Shown: positions 24,346-32,736, counted from the stretch's first letter. The stretch: DNA of 64,000 nucleotides from Actinoplanes teichomyceticus ATCC 31121 (GCF_003711105.1 NZ_CP023865.1:3249001-3313000), one strand, 5' to 3'. Notes: a model not told the origin generated them from the sequence alone. A program made the numbers and translations.

Positions 24346-24396
24346 TTGATTCGAATTGGAACGACGTGTAGCGTCCAGCGTAGTTCGAATTCGAAC
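24346..24396 (+). promoter_or_regulatory. Promoter with two palindromic MarR operators
   Basis: TTGATT (24346-24351), a 17-base spacer and TAGCGT (24369-24374) make a good promoter for the reductase. A perfect 14-base palindrome GTTCGAATTCGAAC sits at 24383-24396, and a related site with core ATTCGAAT at 24349-24356 overlaps the -35 box. Both lie between the divergent marR and reductase genes, so MarR binding would block both. Confidence 0.7.
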
Positions 24397-24425
24397 GACC
24401 TCGGATGCTCACCCTGGAGACAACG

Positions 24426-25058
24426 ATGAAGATCGCAGTGCTCGGCGCCGGCAACGTCGGATCCGCTCTCGCCGCCCGTCTGACCGAGCTGGGCCACCAC
24501 GTCACGCTCGCCGCCAGCGATCCCGGCTCACCCCGGCTGGCCGCCGCCGCCGCGGCCTCGGGCGCGGACACCGGCGCCCCCGACGAGGCCGCCGCCGCGG
24601 CCGACCTGGCCGTGATCGCCGTGCCGTACTCCGCGATCGACGACCTGCTCACCGGAGAGGTCCGCGACGCGCTCGCCGGCAAGATCGTGATCGACGCGAC
24701 GAACCCGCTCGCCCCCGACTTCATGTCCCTCACCGTCGGCCACACCAGCTCGGCGGGCGAGCAGATCGCCGCCCGGCTGCCCCGGTCCCGCGTCGTCAAG
24801 GCCTTCAACACGGTCTTCGCCGCCACGCTCGGCACACCGGTCCTCGCCGGTACGGCGCAGCTGCTGCCGGTCGCCGGTGACGACCGGGACGCCAAGAAGG
24901 CCGTGATCGACCTCGGCGATCAGCTCGGTTTCGACGCCGTCGACGCCGGCCCGCTGACCAACGCCCGCTACCTGGAACCGGCCGTCGAACTGCTCATCCA
25001 GCTCGCGTACGGCCAGGGCCTCGGCGCGAACATCGGCCTGCACCTGGCCCGCGGCTGA
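24426..25058 (+). CDS. NADPH-dependent F420 reductase-family protein
   Basis: The product is 210 residues. It starts with the Rossmann motif KIAVLGAGNVGSALAARLTELGHHV, then has LAVIAVPYSAI, IVIDATNPLAPD and VVKAFNTVFA, the pattern of the small F420-oxidoreductase / NAD(P)-binding family (COG2085). Members reduce F420 with NADPH or reduce small carbonyl substrates. It is controlled by the divergent MarR protein through two palindromes. Start ATG 24426 has GGAG upstream. If the flavin monooxygenase at 3566 uses F420, this enzyme could supply reduced cofactor; that link is inference. Confidence 0.8.
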   Translation: MKIAVLGAGNVGSALAARLTELGHHVTLAASDPGSPRLAAAAAASGADTGAPDEAAAAADLAVIAVPYSAIDDLLTGEVRDALAGKIVIDATNPLAPDFMSLTVGHTSSAGEQIAARLPRSRVVKAFNTVFAATLGTPVLAGTAQLLPVAGDDRDAKKAVIDLGDQLGFDAVDAGPLTNARYLEPAVELLIQLAYGQGLGANIGLHLARG

Positions 25059-25281
25059 CCATCGCACCGGCCGGGCCGGCGCACACCCGCGCCAGCGCGC
25101 CGACCGCCCGGGTCAGGGCCTCCGGGATGCCGGTAGCCGGTCGCCGGCGCCGCCGTCCGGCCGGGCCCGGCGGTCACGCGGGCCCGTCCCGGGTGCACGG
25201 TGCGGGTCCCCGGGTGCTGTCGTCGGGGTCCGGGCGACGTCGGCCGCAATCCCGCCCGCGGCGGCCGCCGTGGCGCGCCGG

Positions 25282-26853
25282 TCACCGCAACATCCCGTCC
25301 GCCAGCCGTAGCCGCCGGGTGATCCCGATCGCGTCGAGGAACCGTTCGTCGTGGCTCACCACCACGAACGCGCCGCGGTACGCGGTGAGCGCGGCCTCCA
25401 GCTGCGCCACGCTGTCGAGGTCGAGGTTGTTGGTCGGTTCGTCGAGCAGCAGCAGCTGCGGCGCGGGTTCGGCGAACAGCACACACGCCAGGGTCGCGCG
25501 CAGCCGCTCCCCGCCGCTGAGCACGCGGACCGGCAACGCGGTCCGGCCGCCCCGGAACAGGAACCGGGCCAGCAGGTTCATCCGCTCGGCGTCGGGCCGG
25601 GCGGGCGCGGCCGCGGCGAGGTTCTCGGCCACCGACCGGTCGTCGTCGAGCAGGTCGAGGCGCTGCGACAGGTACGCGACGTGCGGCCCGGCTCCGGCGA
25701 TCATGCGCAGCAGCGTGGACTTGCCCGCGCCGTTGGCGCCCACCAGCGCGATGCGTTCCGGCCCGCGGACGGTCAGCTGCAGACCGTCGCCGGCGAACAG
25801 CGGCCGGCCGTCGTGGACCGCCTGGAGGCGCTCGCCGTGGAACAGGGTGCGCCCGGACGGCACCGCGGTCGCGGGCAGATCGATCACGATGCGGTCGTCC
25901 TCGCGGGCCGCGCGCCCGGCCTGGTCGAGCCGGGCCTGGGCGCCGGCGACCCGGTTGGCGTGGGTCTCGTCGGCGCGGGCGGCCGACACCTGGGCATCGC
26001 GTTGGAGATTGCCGGCCACGATGCGTGCCAGACCCGCGTCGGCCAGGTTGCGCGCGGCCGTCGACGCCCGGCGGGCGGCCCGCTCCCGGGCCTGCTGCGC
26101 CTCCCGCTTCTGCCGCTTGAGGTCCTGTTCGGCGTTGCGGACCTGCCGCTGCAGCACCTCCCGCTCGGCGGCGACGGCCTGCTCGTACGCGGTGAAGCCG
26201 CCGCCGTACCAGCGGATCTCGCCGTGGTCGAGGGCCGCGATGCGATCCATCTCGTCGAGCAGCGCGCGGTCGTGGCTGACCACCAGCAGGCAGCCGTTCC
26301 ACGTGCGCAGCAGCTCGGTCAGGCGTTCCCGGCTGACCGCGTCGAGGTTGTTGGTGGGCTCGTCGAGCAGCAGCGCGTCGGGCCGGTTGAGCAACTGGGC
26401 GGCGAGTCCGAGGGTGACGACCTGACCGCCGCTGAGCGTGCCGAGCGGGCGGTCGAGCGCGATGGCGCCGAGGCCGAGCCGATCGAGTTCGGCGCGCGTA
26501 CGTTCCTCGACGTCCCAGTCGTTGCCGACGGTCGTGAAGTGTTCCTCGGCCGCGTCCCCGGACTCGATGGCGTGCAGGGCCGCGACGACCCGGTCGACAC
26601 CGAGCACCTGCGCGACGGTCTGGTCGGTGGTGAACGGCAGGTGCTGGGGCAGGTAGCCGAGCGCGCCGTCGACGGTGACCGAACCGCCGGTGGGGCGCAG
26701 CTCGCCGGCGATCAAGCGCAGCAGGGTCGTCTTGCCGAAGCCGTTGGCGGCCACGAGACCGGTGCGGCCGGCCGGAACGGCCATCGACAGGCCCTCGAAG
26801 ACGGGGGTGTCATCGGGCCAGGAGAAGGACAGACTGGTGCAGACAATGGACAC
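25282..26853 (-). CDS. ABC-F family ATPase (ribosome-protection type)
   Basis: The product is 523 residues with two nucleotide-binding domains and no membrane segments. NBD1: AANGFGKTT (Walker A), LSGGQ, LLLDEPTNNLD and SHDRALLDE. NBD2: GANGAGKST, LSGGE, LLLDEPTNNLD and SHDERFLDA. Between them is a charged helical linker (QRQVRNAEQDLKRQKREAQQ and following), the interdomain arm that in ABC-F proteins reaches the ribosomal E/P site. Known members give resistance to macrolides, lincosamides, streptogramins or pleuromutilins, or act as translation factors. The GTG start has GAGGA seven bases upstream. It lies about 1.5 kb beyond the cluster and may protect against a ribosome-targeting compound, not necessarily the local product. 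Confidence 0.88.
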   Translation of the reverse strand: MSIVCTSLSFSWPDDTPVFEGLSMAVPAGRTGLVAANGFGKTTLLRLIAGELRPTGGSVTVDGALGYLPQHLPFTTDQTVAQVLGVDRVVAALHAIESGDAAEEHFTTVGNDWDVEERTRAELDRLGLGAIALDRPLGTLSGGQVVTLGLAAQLLNRPDALLLDEPTNNLDAVSRERLTELLRTWNGCLLVVSHDRALLDEMDRIAALDHGEIRWYGGGFTAYEQAVAAEREVLQRQVRNAEQDLKRQKREAQQARERAARRASTAARNLADAGLARIVAGNLQRDAQVSAARADETHANRVAGAQARLDQAGRAAREDDRIVIDLPATAVPSGRTLFHGERLQAVHDGRPLFAGDGLQLTVRGPERIALVGANGAGKSTLLRMIAGAGPHVAYLSQRLDLLDDDRSVAENLAAAAPARPDAERMNLLARFLFRGGRTALPVRVLSGGERLRATLACVLFAEPAPQLLLLDEPTNNLDLDSVAQLEAALTAYRGAFVVVSHDERFLDAIGITRRLRLADGMLR

Positions 26854-27208
26854 GGGGGAATCCTCGAAGTCGGGAAGCGCCGGGCATGACGACGGGGGCC
26901 GCGCGCTGCATCAGCGGCGGCCGCATCGGGGTGTTCACCCCGCGATGTCGTCGTCTGCCGTCACGTCTCTCCCCGTTCTCCGGACGGGCCATTATCACCG
27001 GTACGACGCGCCGGACGCATCCGAGTTTCCCCGCATCGGGGGTGAGGAGCGACGCGGTGCCGCCGGGCGCCCGGCATCCGGCCCGGGGTGGGCAGGTCCG
27101 CGCTGCTGACGCACGTCGTCGAGGCCGCGGGCGGGCCCGAGGTCGTGCGGGGCCGGTGGCGTCGGGTCGGAGATGCGGCTGGTCGCGGACGCGGGCGGAC
27201 CGCCTCGC
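26854..27208 (-). promoter_or_regulatory. Upstream region of the ABC-F gene with possible leader hairpin
   Basis: No gene is seen here. Reading the minus strand, GATAAT at 26996-26991 could be a -10 box (the -35 match is poor). The following ~140-base leader has a 7-base hairpin (arms 26927-26933 and 26936-26942) and several short in-frame ATG/GTG starts before the ABC-F GTG. ABC-F genes are often controlled by leader attenuation, so this is a candidate, not a proven, attenuator. Confidence 0.3.
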
Positions 27209-27952
27209 TCAGGCTTTCTGCGTCGTGTCGCCGGCGCCGAGGATGATGGCGCTGAACCAGCTGGTGCCGATGCGGCGGACAAGGTCGGGCAACAGCTCGC
27301 GGTCGCTGAGCGCCGGCCAGGACAGGAGCAGGTGGCGCCACTGCCGTCCGACCGCTTCCAGTTTCTTCTCCGCCTCATGGCTGAGCATCTCGGTCATCCG
27401 CGCCGGCCAGTCGGGGCTGCGGATGTCCGCGTCCGGAGCCGCGAGGGTCATCACCTCCTGCTCGACCTCGGCGAGGTCCAGCAGCAGGTTGACCACCCGC
27501 CGGTGGGTGGCCGCCTCTCCGCGATCCGAGTCGACGAGGAACTCCACGGCTTCGTAGTCGGCGGTGGCCAGGCCGACGAGTTCGGCGCGGTCGGCGGGGG
27601 GCGCCTGGGGGAGCTGACGAAGCAGGATGTCCTCCGCGGCGATGAGGGAGAGCATCGCCGGGTCCTCCTGATCCGTGACCAGCGGGGGGAGGTTCGCGCC
27701 GACGCCTTCCAGCTCACGCAGGACGCCGATGAGCTCGTCCTCGGCGTCGGCGCGTAGCCGGTACTGGATCGGCTGGCCACCGCGGCGGCCCTGAGCTCTG
27801 GTGCCGCCGCGCTCGACGAAACGGGCATCGCGGGCCAGGACGGTCCGGACGGTGTTCTCCTTCACCCCGCTGTACCCGGCGAGGTCGGTGACCGTGAACT
27901 CCCGGAGCGCCAGGATGGCGTTCAAGACGCGATAGCGGCTGAGCACGGCCAT
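27209..27952 (-). CDS. Winged-helix domain protein of unknown function
   Basis: The product is 247 residues. The N-terminus (1-75: VLNAILALREFTVTDLAGYSGVKENTVRTVL, then a basic GRRGGQPIQYRLR wing) is a helix-turn-helix/winged-helix DNA-binding domain. The rest is a mostly helical, acidic domain I do not recognise. It is the last gene of a minus-strand trio with the metallopeptidase (67 bases upstream) and the small protein. Its role may be regulation of the trio or ligand sensing. ATG 27952 is preceded by purine-rich AAAGGTAGGTGAG. Confidence 0.6.
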   Translation of the reverse strand: MAVLSRYRVLNAILALREFTVTDLAGYSGVKENTVRTVLARDARFVERGGTRAQGRRGGQPIQYRLRADAEDELIGVLRELEGVGANLPPLVTDQEDPAMLSLIAAEDILLRQLPQAPPADRAELVGLATADYEAVEFLVDSDRGEAATHRRVVNLLLDLAEVEQEVMTLAAPDADIRSPDWPARMTEMLSHEAEKKLEAVGRQWRHLLLSWPALSDRELLPDLVRRIGTSWFSAIILGAGDTTQKA

Positions 27953-28019
27953 CGCTCACCTACCTTTGCCTGCCGGGATGCTGCCGAGTCACCCTCGGAT
28001 GTCTCAGCCTTCTACATCG

Positions 28020-29159
28020 TCATTCGTTTGTCAAGTGAATAGCCAAGATGCCGTGGACCAGTTGGTGCAGATCGTCGGTGCTCAGGTACTGCCGGATCTG
28101 GGTCACCAGACCGGCGTCGACCCTTCCCATCGTCGCCTTGTGCACGCGCGCCACGAAGAGCTCGCGTTGTCTGTTGCTGAAGGTCGAGCTGTTGAGCCGG
28201 GTGCTCAGGCGGGTGAAGGCCGCGGCCGGGTCGGTGCGGGTTTCCGGCAACTTGGCCAACAGCGCCACCGTGCTCTGCGCGGCCTGGGCGCCCATGGCGC
28301 GCTGCGCCCAGGATCGGCCGTGCGGAGTGCGTTGATGGCGGGCCCGGTGCACCTTCTCGGCCGCCTCCAGCCGGGCGGCAGCCCGGCGCGGGGCCAGCAG
28401 ATCGAGTCCCGACGCGTCGCCGAGCCAAGGATAGTCCAGCGTCTGGTGCGCGAGGTAGGCCGCGACGTCCATCCAGCCCTCGGCGAAGCGGTCACCGGGA
28501 TCGGGCTGGCTGCGTCCGGACTGCCAGGGACCCTGCAACACGTGGCAGACGCACTCGTGCAGCAAGACGTACGGCAGGGAGAACACCGTCAGCTCGTCCA
28601 GCAGGCCCGGGTTGATCACCACGTCGACGCGGGCCGACGGCCCTTCCGGTTGATCTTCGAGGTACGTCGTCGCGGTGAGCTGGATCGGCAGCTCGGACTG
28701 CACGGGCATGCCCTGGTGCCCGAAGGTCACCGACACCCGTTTCACGACGTCGTCCGGGACGCCCTCGCCGTGGCGGTGGTACAACTCGACGGCCGCCTGC
28801 ATCGTCGCGGCGAAGGCGGACATCAGCAGGTCCTCCCGGAGCTGGCCCGCGTCGCGGAGCACCCGGTCGATCTCGTCCAGCAGGGGAGCGCACGTTCGTT
28901 CGGCATCCCGGTCGGGGAACGGGATGCCCGCCCTGATCTCCGTACCCAGGTGACTCAGGTAGGAACTCAGCGAGCCGGCGGGGCAGAACTCGATCTGTGC
29001 CGCGGTCGAGGTGAGCAGCCGTTCCCTGACCGCGTTCCAGAACAGGCCGTATCCGGCCGCCTCCAGCTGCACATGGTGCAGATCCAGCACCTGGAACACC
29101 AGGGCTCGCGCCCAGAAGGCCTTCTGCACATGCGGTGGCAGGGACCGATCGGTGCTCAC
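28020..29159 (-). CDS. HExxH zinc-metallopeptidase-like protein of unknown family
   Basis: The product is 379 residues. LPYVLLHECVCHVLQ contains an HExxH zinc-binding helix, and FAEGWMDVAAYLAHQ about 25 residues later provides a Glu in the right place for the third ligand of a gluzincin peptidase. The N-terminal ~200 residues and the C-terminal ~130 residues are helical and match nothing I recognise. No signal peptide is visible, so it acts inside the cell. The GTG start overlaps the stop of the upstream small protein (GTGA), so the two are co-translated. The pairing of a cytoplasmic peptidase with a tiny partner and a wHTH protein suggests a toxin/effector or stress cassette; that is inference. 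Confidence 0.65.
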   Translation of the reverse strand: MSTDRSLPPHVQKAFWARALVFQVLDLHHVQLEAAGYGLFWNAVRERLLTSTAAQIEFCPAGSLSSYLSHLGTEIRAGIPFPDRDAERTCAPLLDEIDRVLRDAGQLREDLLMSAFAATMQAAVELYHRHGEGVPDDVVKRVSVTFGHQGMPVQSELPIQLTATTYLEDQPEGPSARVDVVINPGLLDELTVFSLPYVLLHECVCHVLQGPWQSGRSQPDPGDRFAEGWMDVAAYLAHQTLDYPWLGDASGLDLLAPRRAAARLEAAEKVHRARHQRTPHGRSWAQRAMGAQAAQSTVALLAKLPETRTDPAAAFTRLSTRLNSSTFSNRQRELFVARVHKATMGRVDAGLVTQIRQYLSTDDLHQLVHGILAIHLTNE

Positions 29160-29497
29160 GGTTCAGGCGGTTTCTCATCCCGGATGGCGTCACGGCCGTA
29201 CCGGTCGCGGATCCGCGGCAGCAGGACCTGGTTCCACAGCGACACGAGCACCTCGGAGACGGCCGGGGCGAAGGCCACGATCAGCGAGACGGCCGCCGGG
29301 TCGATGCCGGCGCCCCGCACGCTGACCCGGATGGCGCCCGGCCGCTCCGGTGCCGGCACCGCGCCCGGGTCGATACCGGCGCCGGCCAGTTCCTTGCGCA
29401 GCTCTTCGCTGGTTTCCCACTCGACCCAGAATTGGTCGATCTCGCGCTGGACCTCCTCGGCGGTGCGCGTGCCACGCCCGTACCACAGCTCCGTCAT
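29156..29497 (-). CDS. Small protein of unknown function, first gene of the peptidase cassette
   Basis: The product is 113 residues. The N-terminal third is charged and helical (RTAEEVQREIDQFWVEWETSEELRKEL); then two GAGIDP segments flank a basic strand IRVSVRG; then a hydrophobic stretch (AVSLIVAFAPAVSEVLVSLW) and a charged tail. The layout is like small effector-associated constant components of bacterial conflict systems, but I cannot assign it. A strong GGGAGGG ribosome site precedes ATG 29497. It is translationally coupled to the metallopeptidase gene. Confidence 0.55.
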   Translation of the reverse strand: MTELWYGRGTRTAEEVQREIDQFWVEWETSEELRKELAGAGIDPGAVPAPERPGAIRVSVRGAGIDPAAVSLIVAFAPAVSEVLVSLWNQVLLPRIRDRYGRDAIRDEKPPEP

Positions 29498-30430
29498 CTC
29501 GATCCCTCCCGTCGCGGAAGCCGCCCCTGGAAAGTGATCTCTGTATCGCGATGTCTCCTGGATCAGCCGGGCAAGCCGGTATGCACCTCGCCAAGCTGCG
29601 GGAAGCCGCTAAGGCCGCATCCGGGGTAAAGATCCGAATCTCACCAGAATAATACGAGGTTCTCCGGGTTTGACGTTCGGAAAGTCATAGACGTCCTTGC
29701 CCAGGCCCGTGCCGGCGACCGGATGACCACGTGGAGCGGTCGCGCCGCCGGCGGGCCAGCTCGCGCAGCGGCGAAGGCGGCGCCGGGCGCAGCGACCCGG
29801 ACGGCCGGCCCTTCGGCGCCGGACGGTGGCGCCCGGGCGCGCGCCGGGACCGGACGGAATTCGGAAGCAGGTCCGGGCCCGCTCGGTCTCCGGAACCGGG
29901 GGCCGCGCGGGACGCGTCCGGTGAATCCGGCCCCGGCGCAAGCGGCCGGCGTCTTCGGCGAGCGCGGGTCGCTCGTCGTCGAACGGACGGCGGGTGGCGC
30001 GCCATGCCACGAGCCTGTCGCGTGCGTCGATCTCGACGTCTTCGTCAACAGTCGTGTCATCCGGTCGCCCGGATGCACGCGGTGTGCGCCGCGGCGCCGT
30101 CAGGAGCGGGCCGGGCGGCGATCATCGGCCGCGGCAATCCCGCGGCCACGCCCTTCCGGTGGCAGCGGTCCTCGCGCTGCGGAGACGATCCGCCACGTCA
30201 TGGCGCCGGCTCCGTCCCGCGCCGGCGGCCGTCCACGGAAAGCGACAGGGGTTCCGCGAACGTGCCGCAGAATGGTCATGCTCATGAAACGAGGAGCGCC
30301 GCGCCCGGATGATGGCGTCGATTCCCGTTCTCCCGGATCCGATCATCTCGGACCGCCGGCGAGATCATCGATCCGGCCGGTGGGCCGGACGCGGCTGTGC
30401 GCGGTGCGGAAGGACGCAAGAGAGGTCACC
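29498..30430. other. Gene-free interval of about 930 bases
   Basis: Open frames here translate to Arg/Pro/Gly-rich strings without protein-like character. The first ~200 bases, around 29620-29700, are less GC-rich than the surroundings (for example AATAATACGAGG) and may contain the promoter of the minus-strand peptidase cassette, but no -35/-10 pair is convincing. I see no RNA gene. It may be decayed sequence between two accessory units. Confidence 0.4.
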
Positions 30431-30880
30431 ATGACAGCCCATCCAGGCGTCGACAGCGAGACCGCCAATGTTCGTGGCGAGATATACAGCGCGAACACGC
30501 AGGCGTCGATCGTGCTGGCCACCATCGCCATCGCCGTGGGCCCGTTCGCCGCCAACGCCGGAAACCTCATCGATCGATGGTGGCTGATCAAGGCGCTGGT
30601 GCTGACGGGCTGCGTCGCGGCTTTCGGCGCGGTCTGGTTCCTGTTGAACGTCGTACTGCCACGGCTCGACGCATCCGGCCGTGGCAGCTTCCTGCACTGG
30701 GCCCGACTCGACCGGGACAGCCTCCGCGACGCGCTCGGACAGGATTATCAACTCGACGAACTTCTGGTGCTCTCGCGGATCGCGACGGCCAAGTACCGGT
30801 CCCTGCGCCGGGCCGGTCGCCTGTTGAAAACCGGGTTGGTGATGCTCGGGACAGCGATTGTCCTGAACCTCATCCACTAG
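30431..30880 (+). CDS. Pycsar-effector-like (PycTM/DUF5706) membrane protein
   Basis: The product is 149 residues. It has a first membrane segment after TQASIVLATIAIAVGPFAA, a second in ALVLTGCVAAFGAVWFLLNVVLPRL, then the segment FLHWARLDRDSLRDALGQD, LLVLSRIATAKYRSLRRAGRLL and a third membrane segment TGLVMLGTAIVLNLI. The HWARL and LSRIA..KYRSLRRA elements are those I associate with the Pycsar effector domain (PF18967), in which cyclic cUMP/cCMP sensing triggers membrane damage during phage infection. No pyrimidine cyclase gene is visible nearby, so it is an orphan or has another partner. ATG 30431 has GAGAGG upstream. The first ~25 residues are polar. Confidence 0.7.
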   Translation: MTAHPGVDSETANVRGEIYSANTQASIVLATIAIAVGPFAANAGNLIDRWWLIKALVLTGCVAAFGAVWFLLNVVLPRLDASGRGSFLHWARLDRDSLRDALGQDYQLDELLVLSRIATAKYRSLRRAGRLLKTGLVMLGTAIVLNLIH

Positions 30881-31117
30881 TGCGTCGTCCATGAACGGTC
30901 GCTGTGTCTGACACCGGCCGGACCGCGATGCCGGCGGACGCGCCAACTCGGCGCCGCACTGATCGCCGCGCACTGAACCACACGGTTCGCCAACCAGAGC
31001 CTCTCCGTCGCCGCCGATGAGGCCGAGAATCGAGTCACTCTCCGGAGACCCCGGCCGGTCGAGGGCCGGCAGACCGGATGCACGCTTGCGCCGACAGTAG
31101 TGCGGCGGCGGCAGGGA

Positions 31118-31738
31118 TCAGCGCCCCGGCGTGTGGGCATGGCTGCCAGCCGGTGGATCGGTGGCGTGGGCGCTCATGGCTGGCGCGATGGTACGGGCCA
31201 GGTCGCGGACCGCTGTTCGTAGACGCTCGACGCCGCCGCGGTCGGTGATCCGCCGGACGAGCTCACCATCGAACGAGCCGAGCAGCGTGTGGGCGAGGAA
31301 CTCGGCGTCGGCGTCCGGGCGGATCTCGTGGACGAGGCCGACGAGGTGTGCGTGCCAGCGCTGGTAGGTGGGGTCCTGGTGTTTGTCGGCCGCGCAGGCC
31401 TGCTCATGTGCGGCGATGAGGGTGATGTTCTTCGCCGCGAGGGTCGCCAGTTCATCGAGGAATCCGATCAGCCGGTCGCCGGCGGGAGCCCCCGGGCCCA
31501 GTGGTGGCGGGCCGTTGTCGATCGCGTCGCGGATGCGGGCCGCGCGCTCGGCGAGCAGCTCCCGGAACAGGCCGGTCCGGTTGCCGAATCGCCGGAACAC
31601 GGTGCCCTTGCCCACGCCGGCCCGGGCGGCGACAGCGTCGAGGGAGACATGCTCCAACCCTCGCTGGACCAGCAGTTCCTCGGTCGCCCGCAGAATCGCG
31701 AGGCGATTGCGTGCAGCGTCCGCCCGCTCGGCGGCCAT
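31118..31738 (-). CDS. TetR-family transcriptional regulator
   Basis: The product is 206 residues. The N-terminal helix-turn-helix is clear: ILRATEELLVQRGLEHVSLDAVAARAGVGKGTVFRRFGNRTGLF. The C-terminal ligand domain is helical and typical in length. It is divergent from an MDR-family reductase with two inverted repeats between the genes, so it most likely represses both until a small molecule binds. Start ATG 31738 has AGGAG upstream on the minus strand; the longer frame to 31789 would run through an operator. Confidence 0.92.
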   Translation of the reverse strand: MAAERADAARNRLAILRATEELLVQRGLEHVSLDAVAARAGVGKGTVFRRFGNRTGLFRELLAERAARIRDAIDNGPPPLGPGAPAGDRLIGFLDELATLAAKNITLIAAHEQACAADKHQDPTYQRWHAHLVGLVHEIRPDADAEFLAHTLLGSFDGELVRRITDRGGVERLRTAVRDLARTIAPAMSAHATDPPAGSHAHTPGR

Positions 31739-31755
31739 GTCAGCTCCTAGAAAAT

Positions 31756-31808
31756 GGACTGTCAGTCCGGATAGCCTCGCACACGTCAAGCGGACTCATG
31801 GTCCGCTT
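31756..31808. promoter_or_regulatory. Inverted repeats between tetR and the reductase gene
   Basis: GGACT-3-AGTCC at 31756-31768 and the perfect AAGCGGAC-5-GTCCGCTT at 31788-31808 lie in the 89-base divergent gap. Both contain GGAC/GTCC half-sites, so they are probable TetR operators. The second ends 19 bases before the reductase ATG. Confidence 0.65.
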
Positions 31809-31827
31809 CATCCGTGGAGGTGTAGTG

Positions 31828-32736
31828 ATGCAAGCAGTGATCGCCGACCGGGAGGCCCGCGGGGGGTTCCGGCGGGCCGACATTCCGGAGCCGGTGCCGC
31901 AGGCCGGCCAGGTGCTGATCGAGGTGAGGCATGTCTCGCTCAACCGTGGCGAGGCCCGCCACCCGGGTGCCTTCCCTGCCGGTGCGGTGCTCGGCTACGA
32001 CGCCGCCGGCGTGGTGATCCGAGCGGCCGAGGACGGCACCGGCCCGGCTGTCGGCGAGCGGGTGGTCGCCTTCGGTCCTGGCGCCTGGGCCGAGCGTGCC
32101 GTCTTCGCCACCGCCGATGTCGTCGTCGTTCCCGAGAGCCTCGATCTCGGCATTGCCGCCGCGTTGCCGATGGCCGGCATCACCGCACTGCGGACGCTGC
32201 GCGCGGTCGGCTCGGTGCTGGGCCGTGAGGTGTTGATCACCGGCGCCTCGGGCGGTGTCGGCCGCTTTGCGGTGCAACTGGCCCGGCTGGGTGGCGCGTA
32301 CGTCGTCGCATCGGTCGGTTCGGTGCAACGCGGTGCAGGGCTGACCGAGCTCGGGGCCGATGAGGTGGTGGTCGGCCTGGACGGCATCACCGGCCCGTTC
32401 GATGTGATCCTGGAGCATGTCGGTGGGGCGCACCTGGTCAGGGCGTGGAGTCTGCTCAGGCCCGGCGGGGTGCTGCAGAGCATCGGCTGGGCGTCGGGTG
32501 AGCCTGCGGTATTTCCGCCCAACTCGATCTTCGCGCACGGGGCGGCGAAGACCCTGCGGTCCTTCGGCGACGCGGCCGACCCTGGCCGTGATCTGGCCAC
32601 GCTGGTGGACCTGGCCGCGCGCGGTGCCGTCTCGGTCCAGGTCGGCTGGCGTGACTCCTGGAAGCGCATGGAAGGCGCGATCCAGGCATTGCTCGGCCAG
32701 CAGGTGGCCGGAAAGGCTGTCATGGACATCGACTGA
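31828..32736 (+). CDS. Zinc-independent medium-chain (quinone-oxidoreductase-like) reductase
   Basis: The product is 302 residues. The N-terminal GroES-like part has VSLNRGEARHPGAFPAGAVLGYDAAGVV; the Rossmann part has VLITGASGGVGRFAVQLARLGGAYVVA. The structural and catalytic zinc cysteines of alcohol dehydrogenases are absent, which fits NADPH:quinone/enoyl reductase-type MDR proteins. It would reduce quinones or activated alkenes with NADPH. It is divergent from and probably repressed by the TetR protein. ATG 31828 has GGAGG seven bases upstream. The substrate is unknown. Confidence 0.88.
   Translation: MQAVIADREARGGFRRADIPEPVPQAGQVLIEVRHVSLNRGEARHPGAFPAGAVLGYDAAGVVIRAAEDGTGPAVGERVVAFGPGAWAERAVFATADVVVVPESLDLGIAAALPMAGITALRTLRAVGSVLGREVLITGASGGVGRFAVQLARLGGAYVVASVGSVQRGAGLTELGADEVVVGLDGITGPFDVILEHVGGAHLVRAWSLLRPGGVLQSIGWASGEPAVFPPNSIFAHGAAKTLRSFGDAADPGRDLATLVDLAARGAVSVQVGWRDSWKRMEGAIQALLGQQVAGKAVMDID

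Noticed and set aside
29551..29652. Possible 33-residue protein ending MHLAKLREAAKAASGVK and following residues
   Set aside because: It looks slightly protein-like, but there is no ribosome site or promoter, and it lies opposite the start region of the peptidase cassette.
29609..30078. Minus-strand frames in the gene-free interval
   Set aside because: Arg/Pro/Ala-rich without hydrophobic core; no motif.
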